Shown in pieces: positions 16,662-23,965 of a DNA stretch of 33,876 bases. A program made the translations under genes and the position numbers. The notes beneath the pieces are model-generated. The model made no database searches. It was not told the origin of the DNA and worked only from the letters and a program-made list of their open reading frames with translations. The stretch is from Bacteroidaceae bacterium. GTDB lineage: Bacteria > Bacteroidota > Bacteroidia > Bacteroidales > Bacteroidaceae. Within the stretch, counting starts at the first letter, position 1, and each line of letters begins with the position of its first letter. The stretch is from contig JAGCJL010000008.1 of assembly GCA_017647975.1 (NCBI GenBank), positions 1-33,876 of the forward strand, in the 5' to 3' direction.

Positions 16662-17360
16662 TTATTTGCTATTTTTAATTTTCTGTTTTTTTAGAATTTT
16701 AGTCTTTATAATTCTAATATCATTTAATGGACGATCATTTCTGTCACATTTGTTCTGTTGAATGGAATCTACAATATCCAGCCCTTTTATCACTTCTCCA
16801 AAGACTGTGTAATTACCGTCAAGATGTGGTGTGCCACCAATGGTGGTGTATGCTTTTTCCTGTTCCGGAGTTATCACAAGTTCTTTTCCGGTTCTTCTTT
16901 TATAGTACTCTTTGTATTTTTGTAAACTTTCAGGCGTGTATATCTTGCCCCAAACGATATAGAATTGACTTGCCGATGAGGCTTTTTCGGGGTTTACATC
17001 ATCTCCTTCTCGTGCGGCAGCTAATGCACCACGTTTATGAAAATGTAATTCAGGCATGAACTCTGCCTTTACGGTATATCCCAAGTCTCCTTCACCAAGC
17101 ATTTTGCCTTTGGGTGCATTTTTTGATGTAGGGTCGCCACCTTGTATCATAAAGTCCTGTATGACTCTGTGGAAAAGAAGTGAGTCATAACATTGCTCTT
17201 TAACCAATTTTATAAAATTATCTCGATGTAATGGGGTCTCGTTATAGAGTGCAAGGTCGATATCGCCGGCTGTTGTGTGCATACGTATCACGTGATTTTT
17301 GCTTGATGAACATGCCATTAGTATGGTCGGGATAAATAAAACGAATAGTATCTTTTTCAT
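16662..17360 (-). CDS. Cyclophilin-type peptidyl-prolyl isomerase, lipoprotein
   Basis: 232 aa. Accelerates proline cis/trans isomerisation during folding of exported proteins. Seen: lipoprotein signal with lipobox ILMA-Cys17 followed by SSS, placing it in the periplasm on a membrane; then the cyclophilin fold with the active-site string LLFHRVIQDFMIQGGDP, GDLGYTVKAEF, ASSASQFYIVWG and TVFGEVIKGLDIVDSIQ. An insertion of about 30 residues (KIYTPESLQKYKEYYKRRTG...) lies before the last strands, as in other Bacteroidota lipoprotein cyclophilins. A TATCTTAG element on the minus strand at 17381-17388 may be its -7 box. Confidence 0.95.
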   Translation of the reverse strand: MKKILFVLFIPTILMACSSSKNHVIRMHTTAGDIDLALYNETPLHRDNFIKLVKEQCYDSLLFHRVIQDFMIQGGDPTSKNAPKGKMLGEGDLGYTVKAEFMPELHFHKRGALAAAREGDDVNPEKASSASQFYIVWGKIYTPESLQKYKEYYKRRTGKELVITPEQEKAYTTIGGTPHLDGNYTVFGEVIKGLDIVDSIQQNKCDRNDRPLNDIRIIKTKILKKQKIKNSK

Positions 17361-17393
17361 ATGTAATAGTTTTTCTTTTGCTAAGATAATGAT

Positions 17394-17437
17394 TTTTTTG
17401 TTTCATAGGCAGTTCTAACCGCCTATGAAACAAAAAA
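17394..17437. repeat. 17-bp perfect inverted repeat between the DsbA-like and cyclophilin genes
   Basis: Arms TTTTTTGTTTCATAGGC (17394-17410) and its complement (17421-17437) flank a 10-nt loop. It lies just after the DsbA-like stop on the minus strand and upstream of the cyclophilin gene. Unlike a normal terminator, the A-run is in the 3' arm and the T-run in the 5' arm on either strand, so the U-tract is base-paired. It is probably a transcript-end hairpin for the DsbA-like gene, but a cis-regulatory dyad for the cyclophilin gene is also possible. Confidence 0.6.
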
Positions 17438-17439
17438 TA

Positions 17440-18405
17440 TTATAGAATCCCTGCCATTCGTCTGTTATGTTCGTGACGGGGTGTTTCATTCTCTTTGAGA
17501 CAATAATAGATAAACCCGTTTCCTTTGGGAGCCATAGCAATCTCGCCATCTTCAATAAGTTCTTCAATAATGTCAGGAAGTAACTCATAAGACTCTGCAT
17601 TCAAGGCCGTATGTCCACTGTTGCGTTTAAGAGAAAAGGCTGTTGCTATTTCAACGGGATAGGCACTGCCGTATTGCGAAATGAAATGCTTGACATTTTC
17701 TTTGACAAGAATTTCTCGCCCATCATTTATTGTCTTTATATTATTAAATGATAGTTGGGCTATTGTTTGGGCTATCGTTTCGTATGTAGAGAAGCCTCGT
17801 AACAGAATCTCTTCGCCTTGATGTTCTACAATAAATGTGGGGAACGATTGGACATCGTACTCATTACACAAATCCTTGTTTTTCTTATATTCGGATTTCA
17901 CCTCATCACTGTTGAATATCTCGCGGAATAATTCCGGATCAAATCCTGTAGCCGAGGCAATGCCTATTATCTTTTCCTCCCTGTTCGTCTTAGAACCATC
18001 AGTTGCAGTAGCTTCTTGTAAACGTCTTAGAAAATGGAAATGGCTTTGCTTTGGTGTTGAATCTTTATGTCGTTTGCAATAGATATGTGCTGCTATGTAT
18101 GCGTAATTCTGTGGCAATGTGGAGCGATGTTCTTCATCAAAGAGATGAAGTGAGGTATTACATACCGGCATGCCATGTGCCGAAGATGCTTCCAGCCAAT
18201 GCTCATGAATATTTCTATTGGAAAGTGCAATGTCACCACCAATCGACAGTTTACGATTACTGTATGTGGTAATGTCTTCAATCATACCTCCCATAAGGTA
18301 TGAGATTTTTAACTGCTCGCCATAACGATAGGCAAGTGCTCTAATCACAGGAACGCTTCCCCAGCACCAAGTACAAACAGGGTCCGCAAAAATGGTAATC
18401 TTCAT
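17440..18405 (-). CDS. DsbA-family thioredoxin-like protein with C-terminal extension
   Basis: 321 aa, no signal peptide, so cytosolic. Residues ~1-215 form a DsbA/FrnE-type thioredoxin fold: strand KITIFADPV, redox pair Cys11-Thr-Trp-Cys14 followed by WGSVPVIRAL, a helical insert, and the cis-Pro loop in VQSFPTFIVEHQGEEILLRG. These proteins (COG3531-like) are predicted disulfide oxidoreductases or isomerases. Residues ~220-321 are an added domain not in DsbA: helices plus a short beta hairpin (IIEELIEDGEIAMAPKGNGF), which looks like a small winged helix, though this is only a visual impression. It may be a redox-responsive or chaperone-like fusion. Single-gene unit; divergent from the lipoprotein-SulP group. 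Confidence 0.8.
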   Translation of the reverse strand: MKITIFADPVCTWCWGSVPVIRALAYRYGEQLKISYLMGGMIEDITTYSNRKLSIGGDIALSNRNIHEHWLEASSAHGMPVCNTSLHLFDEEHRSTLPQNYAYIAAHIYCKRHKDSTPKQSHFHFLRRLQEATATDGSKTNREEKIIGIASATGFDPELFREIFNSDEVKSEYKKNKDLCNEYDVQSFPTFIVEHQGEEILLRGFSTYETIAQTIAQLSFNNIKTINDGREILVKENVKHFISQYGSAYPVEIATAFSLKRNSGHTALNAESYELLPDIIEELIEDGEIAMAPKGNGFIYYCLKENETPRHEHNRRMAGIL

Positions 18406-18491
18406 AATCAGTCTGTTTTTGTTTCAGTAATAACATTGTATACTGTTGTTTGGTTGTGGAGAGAATCGTAAAAATCGTTACAATAAAATTA

Positions 18492-18531
18492 AAATAGTTT
18501 TCAACTATTTAACATCTTTTTCGTAACTTTG
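18492..18531 (+). promoter_or_regulatory. Promoter of the lipoprotein-barrel-SulP group with a dyad at the -33 position
   Basis: TAACTTTG at 18524-18531 matches the -7 consensus, 48 nt before the ATG at 18580. Where the -33 TTG should be (18501-18503) there is instead the centre of a perfect dyad, AAATAGTT-TTC-AACTATTT (18492-18510). A protein bound there would block or replace -33 recognition, so regulated expression is plausible (inference). Confidence 0.5.
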
Positions 18532-18579
18532 CACAACTTTTTATACGACCTTGTTCTGGATATTTTTAAATAAATTTAT

Positions 18580-19119
18580 ATGAAAACATGCAAGATTTTC
18601 ACCCTTGTTTTTGCAGTGGTGATTTGTACAATGACAAGCTGTTTCAGACCGGATGGTACTGCTACCGATGATACAGGCAATAAATTGATTGGCTATTGGG
18701 AACTGGTGCATATATTGGAAGAGACCCAGAGGTATGATATCTATGAGAATGGTGAGGCTGGTACACCGTATTTTAATACCAACTCGTATGATATCGCTTG
18801 CAATGACGGCCGTAAAGAATGGTGTATAGTGCGTTTTACCGAGTCAACAATGTCTATTGTTGCGACTGATGATCCGGAATTGGTGGCTATTATAGATCTT
18901 CCGGTTCCTTATACCTTTGATGGTAAAAAACTTGTTTCTGCTTTCATCAATCTTGACTTTAGCGAAAGTTTTGCTGAGGTGAAGTTTAGAAATGAGAACA
19001 GTATGGAATTCTATATTCTTGACGAAGGCGATATCTATAATGAGGAGAGTGGTAAGCCTGAGGCTCATGAAAAGTATCAGTCATGGACAACTTACCGTCG
19101 TGTAACAAATAAAAATTAA
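18580..19119 (+). CDS. Lipoprotein of unknown function, possibly lipocalin-like
   Basis: 179 aa. Lipoprotein signal with lipobox TMTS-Cys21. The mature part has the look of Bacteroidota lipocalin-like domains: an early NKLIGYWELVHI (G-x-W motif near the first strand), followed by alternating beta segments and a C-terminal YQSWTTYRRV. No catalytic motif is seen, and I cannot assign a family firmly. There is no acidic surface-export signal right after Cys21 (FRPDGTATDD), so periplasmic-facing placement is a little more likely. It is the first gene of a group with a barrel protein 4 nt downstream and a SulP transporter. Confidence 0.75.
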   Translation: MKTCKIFTLVFAVVICTMTSCFRPDGTATDDTGNKLIGYWELVHILEETQRYDIYENGEAGTPYFNTNSYDIACNDGRKEWCIVRFTESTMSIVATDDPELVAIIDLPVPYTFDGKKLVSAFINLDFSESFAEVKFRNENSMEFYILDEGDIYNEESGKPEAHEKYQSWTTYRRVTNKN

Positions 19120-19123
19120 GCTT

Positions 19124-19915
19124 ATGTTCAGTATTTTGTTTATTTGTGCAATGTCACTGTTTAATCCTATAGTGGCACATGAAAATGATGATGTAGCAGT
19201 GGCTACGGTGGTTGAATCAACGATATCAGCCAATAACGAATCTAATCAAGTAAATGAAGCTCCTGTATTGAATGAACGTTTCTGGAGAAAACGCAAGAGT
19301 CTTAGATTCGGATACGAGATGAATGTACTTCAGAATGCAAACGGTAGTGTGTATCCAGAAGTCTTTGGTGTAGGATTCTCGAATGTGAGGAATTTTTGGT
19401 TACACAAAAAACCTATAGCCAACTGCTTGAAATTTGCATTTGATATGGGCTTTGATATAAACTATACGCTTCTTGATTTAGCGGACGATGATTCATATAC
19501 AGGTCCTTCGGGATATGTGGGTACAGAACCTTTACCTGATGGCGATGGTGAGGCCTTAGTGGATCTTACATCAATAGGCAGTCATTATTTCTCAGTTGGT
19601 TGGGCGTTGGGTGTTTCTGTTACAGTAAATCCTGTTGCAAAATTGCGTGTTGCCGGTTATGCTCATTTTGTTCCCTCGGCAGCTATGCATTTCTCAGGAC
19701 TTAGTGCCAACATAGGCTTTATGCCCTATTTGAAGTATGGATGCGAACTGTCATACGGAGCTGTCGGCTTGGGTGCTGAGTGGGGTACCGCTAAAGGTAA
19801 ATGTACAGACTTGATTAGTTCGTTTATGTCTGAAAGTGAAAATTCTGTTGCTCCCAAATCCTTGTTGTATTCTAACTACACAAAGTTGTATATAGTGTTC
19901 CGCTTTGGAAGATGA
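19124..19915 (+). CDS. Predicted outer-membrane beta-barrel protein
   Basis: 263 aa. Hydrophobic N-terminus (MFSILFICAMSLFNPIVA) that can serve as a signal, although no Lys/Arg precedes the hydrophobic core; an in-frame stop at 19103-19105 limits any upstream extension to a few codons. A low-complexity acidic/Asn linker (~20-50) follows. The rest has many short amphipathic strands with aromatic ends (SLRFGYEMNVLQ, FSVGWALGVSVTV, KLRVAGYAHFV, LYIVFRFGR), ending near an aromatic residue, as in outer-membrane barrels of about 8-10 strands. Function is unknown. Coupled to the upstream lipoprotein gene (4 nt) and 38 nt before the SulP gene. Confidence 0.75.
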   Translation: MFSILFICAMSLFNPIVAHENDDVAVATVVESTISANNESNQVNEAPVLNERFWRKRKSLRFGYEMNVLQNANGSVYPEVFGVGFSNVRNFWLHKKPIANCLKFAFDMGFDINYTLLDLADDDSYTGPSGYVGTEPLPDGDGEALVDLTSIGSHYFSVGWALGVSVTVNPVAKLRVAGYAHFVPSAAMHFSGLSANIGFMPYLKYGCELSYGAVGLGAEWGTAKGKCTDLISSFMSESENSVAPKSLLYSNYTKLYIVFRFGR

Positions 19916-19953
19916 ATGTGACTTTATAAATTTCAATAAAATATTGCTATAGA

Positions 19954-21645
19954 ATGAACGCGAAAAAATTGATTGATTTTCATCCCAAGTTCTTTGAGGC
20001 GATGAAGAGTTATTCTCGTGAAAAATTCAGTGCCGATGTCATGGCCGGTATCATTGTGGGTATCGTTGCAATTCCTTTGGCAATTGCATTTGGTATTGCC
20101 AGCGGTGTTGGTCCTGCCGAGGGCTTGATGACAGCTGTTATTGCCGGTTTGCTTATCTCTATCTTTGGTGGTTCAAAGGTGCAGATTGGTGGTCCTACCG
20201 GTGCCTTCATTATAATTATATATGGAGTAATCCAACAGTTTGGTCTTGGTGGTCTTGCCATAGCTACAATAATGGCCGGTGTTATTCTTGTGATAATGGG
20301 TTTGTGTCGTCTTGGTACTATAATCAAGTTTATGCCTTATCCTATTATCATTGGTTTTACAGGTGGTATTGCAATAACAATATTTTCTACCCAGATGAAC
20401 GATTTGCTTGGAATGGGTATTGAAAGTGTTCCAGCAAACTTTATCGATAAATGGGTGTGCTATTTCCAGAATATCGGAAATATAGATATATGGAGTGCTG
20501 TAATGGGTATTCTTAGTGTAGTACTTATTGCTGTTACGCCAAAGTTTTCTAAAAAAATCCCAGGTTCTTTATTGGCTATTGTGGTTATGACAATCATTGC
20601 ATACCTTCTGCGTGAGTATGCCGGTGTAACATCAATAAAGACTATTGGAGATTTATATACACTACCTTCGGGTTTGCCTTCACTTGTTGTGCCGACATTG
20701 CCTGCCGGTGATTCATTCTTTGCAACATTGCAGAATCTCGCACCGGTTGCATTTACAATCGCCATGCTTGGAGCTATAGAATCACTTCTTTCGGCAATGG
20801 TTGCAGATGGTGTTATTGGTGATCGTCACAATTCAAATACAGAACTTGTTGGTCAAGGAATTGCAAATATTGTAGCACCATTCTTTGGCGGTATTCCGGC
20901 TACCGGTGCTATTGCACGTACAATGGCCAATATAAACAATGGTGGTAGAACTCCTGTTGCCGGCATTGTACACACACTTGTACTGTTGTTGGTATTATTG
21001 CTCTTGGGTGGTCTTGTTGAGTGTATTCCTATGCCATGTCTTGCCGGTGTATTGGTTATGGTCTCTTATAACATGAGTGGCTGGAGAACTATTGTGTCAA
21101 TGTGTAAGAGTTCAATGTCAGGAACAAGTGTACTTTTTGTAACACTTTTGTTGACTGTATTCTTTGATTTGACACTAGCTATTGAGGTGGGTCTTGTCAT
21201 GGCTATTGTTCTTTTCATGAAACGTGCTATGGAGAGTGCTCATATTTCTGTTGTCCGTGATGAAATGGATGTACATAATGACGGTGAGAAAGATGAGAAA
21301 CTTACTATTCCATCTAATACCGAGGTGTTTGAAATAGAAGGTCCTTTCTTCTTTGGTATTGCCAACAAATTCGATGAGTTGACACGTGACTCTGATGCTA
21401 TGCCTATCCGTGTAGTTCGTATGCGAAAAGTAACATTCATTGATGCAACCGGTTTACATAACCTTGAGATATTTATTAAGGCATCACATAAAGAGGGTAG
21501 AACTGTTATCCTCTCCGGTGTACATGATAATGTTGAAAAATCCTTGCTTAAAGCAGGAATAGTTCTCCTTGTTGGTAAAGAAAATGTTTGTGGAAATATC
21601 CACCTCGCTTTACAACGTGCAGCAGAGATTTCTGAAAAACTATGA
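19954..21645 (+). CDS. SulP family anion transporter with STAS domain
   Basis: 563 aa. Inner-membrane transporter of the SulP/SLC26 family; members carry sulfate, bicarbonate, chloride or dicarboxylates. Seen: ~10-14 hydrophobic spans over residues ~25-430, with family motifs SADVMAGIIVGIVAIPLAIAF near the start, GGSKVQIGGPTGAF, GFTGGIAITIF, IESLLSAMVADGVIGDRHNS and FGGIPATGAIARTMANINNG. A cytosolic STAS domain (~455-560) follows, with VTFIDATGLHNLEIF. The ion cannot be told from sequence; the PxxGAF and ADG motifs fit Na+-bicarbonate or sulfate carriers equally. Third gene after a lipoprotein and a barrel protein; ends at a strong terminator. Confidence 0.95.
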   Translation: MNAKKLIDFHPKFFEAMKSYSREKFSADVMAGIIVGIVAIPLAIAFGIASGVGPAEGLMTAVIAGLLISIFGGSKVQIGGPTGAFIIIIYGVIQQFGLGGLAIATIMAGVILVIMGLCRLGTIIKFMPYPIIIGFTGGIAITIFSTQMNDLLGMGIESVPANFIDKWVCYFQNIGNIDIWSAVMGILSVVLIAVTPKFSKKIPGSLLAIVVMTIIAYLLREYAGVTSIKTIGDLYTLPSGLPSLVVPTLPAGDSFFATLQNLAPVAFTIAMLGAIESLLSAMVADGVIGDRHNSNTELVGQGIANIVAPFFGGIPATGAIARTMANINNGGRTPVAGIVHTLVLLLVLLLLGGLVECIPMPCLAGVLVMVSYNMSGWRTIVSMCKSSMSGTSVLFVTLLLTVFFDLTLAIEVGLVMAIVLFMKRAMESAHISVVRDEMDVHNDGEKDEKLTIPSNTEVFEIEGPFFFGIANKFDELTRDSDAMPIRVVRMRKVTFIDATGLHNLEIFIKASHKEGRTVILSGVHDNVEKSLLKAGIVLLVGKENVCGNIHLALQRAAEISEKL

Positions 21646-21646
21646 T

Positions 21647-21684
21647 AAACAAATGGCGTGCAATGCACGCCATTTGTTTTTTTT
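21647..21684 (+). terminator. Intrinsic terminator of the SulP group
   Basis: AAACAAATGGCGTGC-AAT-GCACGCCATTTGTTT (15-bp stem, 3-nt loop) followed by five more Ts on the plus strand. It also lies directly past the rubredoxin stop codon on the minus strand, so it probably stops both. Confidence 0.92.
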
Positions 21685-21850
21685 ACAAAGGTGTAAATTT
21701 ACTTTTCTTGGCTTTGCATACAGGACAAACCCATGTTGCCGGTAGTTTATCAAAAGTTGTTCCTGCAGGAATCCCACCTTTAATATCTCCCTCATTTGGG
21801 TCATAAACCCATTTACAAACATTACAACGATACTTTCTTGAATCTTTCAT
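21683..21850 (-). CDS. Rubredoxin
   Basis: 55 aa from the ATG at 21850; a longer reading adds 11 residues that do not belong to the fold. Small iron protein that transfers single electrons, in anaerobes often to rubrerythrin, superoxide reductase or flavodiiron enzymes. Both iron-ligand pairs are present (YRCNVCKWVYDP and WVCPVCKAKKSKF), as are the conserved aromatic and GIPAGTTFDKLPATW segments. No partner enzyme gene is beside it. It lies 62 nt after the DUF4421 gene at the end of a minus-strand run and may have its own promoter. Confidence 0.97.
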   Translation of the reverse strand: MKDSRKYRCNVCKWVYDPNEGDIKGGIPAGTTFDKLPATWVCPVCKAKKSKFTPL

Positions 21851-21912
21851 GATATTTAATTTTGTTATCCTTGTATATAACAAAATGGTTTACTAAAAGT
21901 TCTTTTATAGTA

Positions 21913-22971
21913 TCAATGTTTCCTACGCAAGAAATTATAGCCAATATAAACTTTGAGTGTATTTACTTCTTGTATAATCCTTAGACTGTTATTGTTGTAA
22001 GAATATGCATGTGCAAGGAATGAAATACCGGCAAAATATCTTTGATTGTTATACACGACAGTCATACGTGCCTGTGCATCGAAATTTATGTTTTGTATAA
22101 ATTTGCTGTTCTTCTCGCTGCCTTTATAACCAACAGAGGGCATGAACGAGAAATTTGCCACAAAATCTTTTGCAAAAACCCAGTTGTAACTATATCCGGT
22201 GTTGATAGTTATATTCATATATCTTGCCTCTTTGAACTTGAATCCATCTCCCATCTCTTCTTGAATGGCATAATCAAAATTCGTGTAATCAAGTTCAAAT
22301 ATTTTTTGATGATATGTTGCTCCAATAATGAAAGAACCGGCATTTATACGTTGAATTGTCGAATGGCGATATACTGCAGGGAAAGAGAACTTTTTGTAAT
22401 TAAATACATAGAATAACCTTGCACCTCCTTGTGCGATTTTGAAGTTGGTTAATTTGTCTATGTAATTTGCTGTCTGGTTTTTATTCAAACCTTTAATGTT
22501 GCTTATTTGATAACCTTCATTACGTTTGTGCAGGAGCAATTCTAACCCCAATCCTGCAGAGTATAATCCTAAATCAAAATTTATTTCGGGCTTATAATTG
22601 TCTAAACCTATACTGTAGCCTAACTGTATCCATCTCCAACCGAATTTAAGACCAATACTGTTTGTTGGTGTCGATTCAAGTGTAATGCTCTGCTTTTTTT
22701 CTCTTTCGGCAAAATGGTAATACTCCTTGGTATTTGTGTATATAGGCATTACGAATAGATTGTATTTGTTGGGCGAAACATAGAATGTGTCTTGACGTAT
22801 AAAGCTCCTGTCCACCCAATCAACGGTCTTCCAGAAGAAATTATCCCGTTTCTTCTCTTGTGACAGAATGGAATCTTTATTCTGTGCTGTTGCCGGTAAT
22901 GATGCAATAAGAACAACTATAACCATAATTGCTCTTATTATTGAAATCTTACATTTTGCCTTGCTATACAT
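21913..22971 (-). CDS. DUF4421 family outer-membrane protein
   Basis: 352 aa. Signal peptide with a basic n-region (MYSKAKCK) and hydrophobic core ending ATAQ (~30). The mature part begins with KTVDWVDRSFIRQDTFYVSP, typical of DUF4421 proteins, followed by repeated amphipathic strands (IGLKFGWRWIQLGYSIGL; YMNITINTGYSYNWVFAK; VYIGYNFLRRKH), so it is likely an outer-membrane barrel. Function unknown. The gene is 7 nt downstream of the Gfo/Idh oxidoreductase gene and in the same run as the putative porin. Confidence 0.85.
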   Translation of the reverse strand: MYSKAKCKISIIRAIMVIVVLIASLPATAQNKDSILSQEKKRDNFFWKTVDWVDRSFIRQDTFYVSPNKYNLFVMPIYTNTKEYYHFAEREKKQSITLESTPTNSIGLKFGWRWIQLGYSIGLDNYKPEINFDLGLYSAGLGLELLLHKRNEGYQISNIKGLNKNQTANYIDKLTNFKIAQGGARLFYVFNYKKFSFPAVYRHSTIQRINAGSFIIGATYHQKIFELDYTNFDYAIQEEMGDGFKFKEARYMNITINTGYSYNWVFAKDFVANFSFMPSVGYKGSEKNSKFIQNINFDAQARMTVVYNNQRYFAGISFLAHAYSYNNNSLRIIQEVNTLKVYIGYNFLRRKH

Positions 22972-22978
22972 TTACAAG

Positions 22979-23959
22979 TTATATTATTTTTCCCAGAATT
23001 TTATCCAAGACCCAGTTTGTTGATGTTGCACTGATGCTGTCACATGTACAGTTGCCATTGTGTTGCAGGTGTTCTACAATGTTTCTAATCAGTGGCAGTT
23101 GCACATATGGTGGGTTTGGTATGTTATAATGCTTAATTCCCTCTTCGTTACGTAGCTCTATAGGCTCAAATGTGAATACCGAGAATTTAAGAGAACCTTT
23201 ACTTCCAAATATTTCAATATGATCCTCTTTTGATGATTCGTCCGAAACAAAGCACCATGAACCGGAACCGGGAATACCGCTTTCAAATTTGAAGCAAGCA
23301 CTGACAGTATCTTCGGCCTTGTAAAGACCTCCGCGGTTAGCGGTATATCCTTCGGCATAGAGAATGCAACCGAACATTTCCTGTAGCAAGTCTATCTGAT
23401 GTGGTGCAAGATCGTAAAAATATCCACCTCCGGCAATGTCGGGTATTACTCGCCAGGGAAGATTGTTGCGGTTGTAATCAAGGTCGCGTGGAGGGACAGA
23501 GAAACGTATCTGTACATTCAGAACATTGCCTATTTGTGGCAACAGCTCCTTAACTTTAATAAAGTATGGAAGATAGCGGCGGTAGTATGCCACAAAGCAT
23601 GGAACACCTGTCTCGCGAGAGATTTTGTTTATGCGTGCACAATCCTCATAGCTTGCAGCAAGAGGCTTTTCTACATAGACCGGTTTACCGGCTTTCATTG
23701 ACATGATTGCATACGTAGCATGTGATGATGGTGGTGTTGCTATATATACGGCATTAACCTCCGGATCATCAATCAGAGCCTGTGCATCGGTGTACCAATG
23801 TGATATGTTATGGCGTTTTGCATACTCCCGGGTTTTCTCTTTGTCGCGTCCCATTACAGCGACAACCTCAGAACCTTTTACGAGAGGAAATGCAGGTCCA
23901 CTTTTTTTCTCTGTAGCTTCACCGCATCCGATGAATCCCCACTTTATAATAATATTCAT
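22979..23959 (-). CDS. Gfo/Idh/MocA family NAD(P)-dependent oxidoreductase
   Basis: 326 aa, cytosolic. N-terminal Rossmann fold with dinucleotide motif GFIGCGEA (8-15), VMGRDKEKTREYAKRH, YIATPPSSH, and the family's catalytic EKP (97-99); C-terminal alpha/beta substrate domain with the conserved DLAPHQIDLLQEMFG helix. Family members oxidise or reduce a hydroxyl of sugars, inositols or related compounds; the substrate here is unknown. It is packed between the putative porin (6 nt) and DUF4421 (7 nt) genes, an unusual place for a soluble sugar dehydrogenase, so it may simply share a transcript. Confidence 0.93.
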   Translation of the reverse strand: MNIIIKWGFIGCGEATEKKSGPAFPLVKGSEVVAVMGRDKEKTREYAKRHNISHWYTDAQALIDDPEVNAVYIATPPSSHATYAIMSMKAGKPVYVEKPLAASYEDCARINKISRETGVPCFVAYYRRYLPYFIKVKELLPQIGNVLNVQIRFSVPPRDLDYNRNNLPWRVIPDIAGGGYFYDLAPHQIDLLQEMFGCILYAEGYTANRGGLYKAEDTVSACFKFESGIPGSGSWCFVSDESSKEDHIEIFGSKGSLKFSVFTFEPIELRNEEGIKHYNIPNPPYVQLPLIRNIVEHLQHNGNCTCDSISATSTNWVLDKILGKII

Positions 23960-23965
23960 ATTGCA

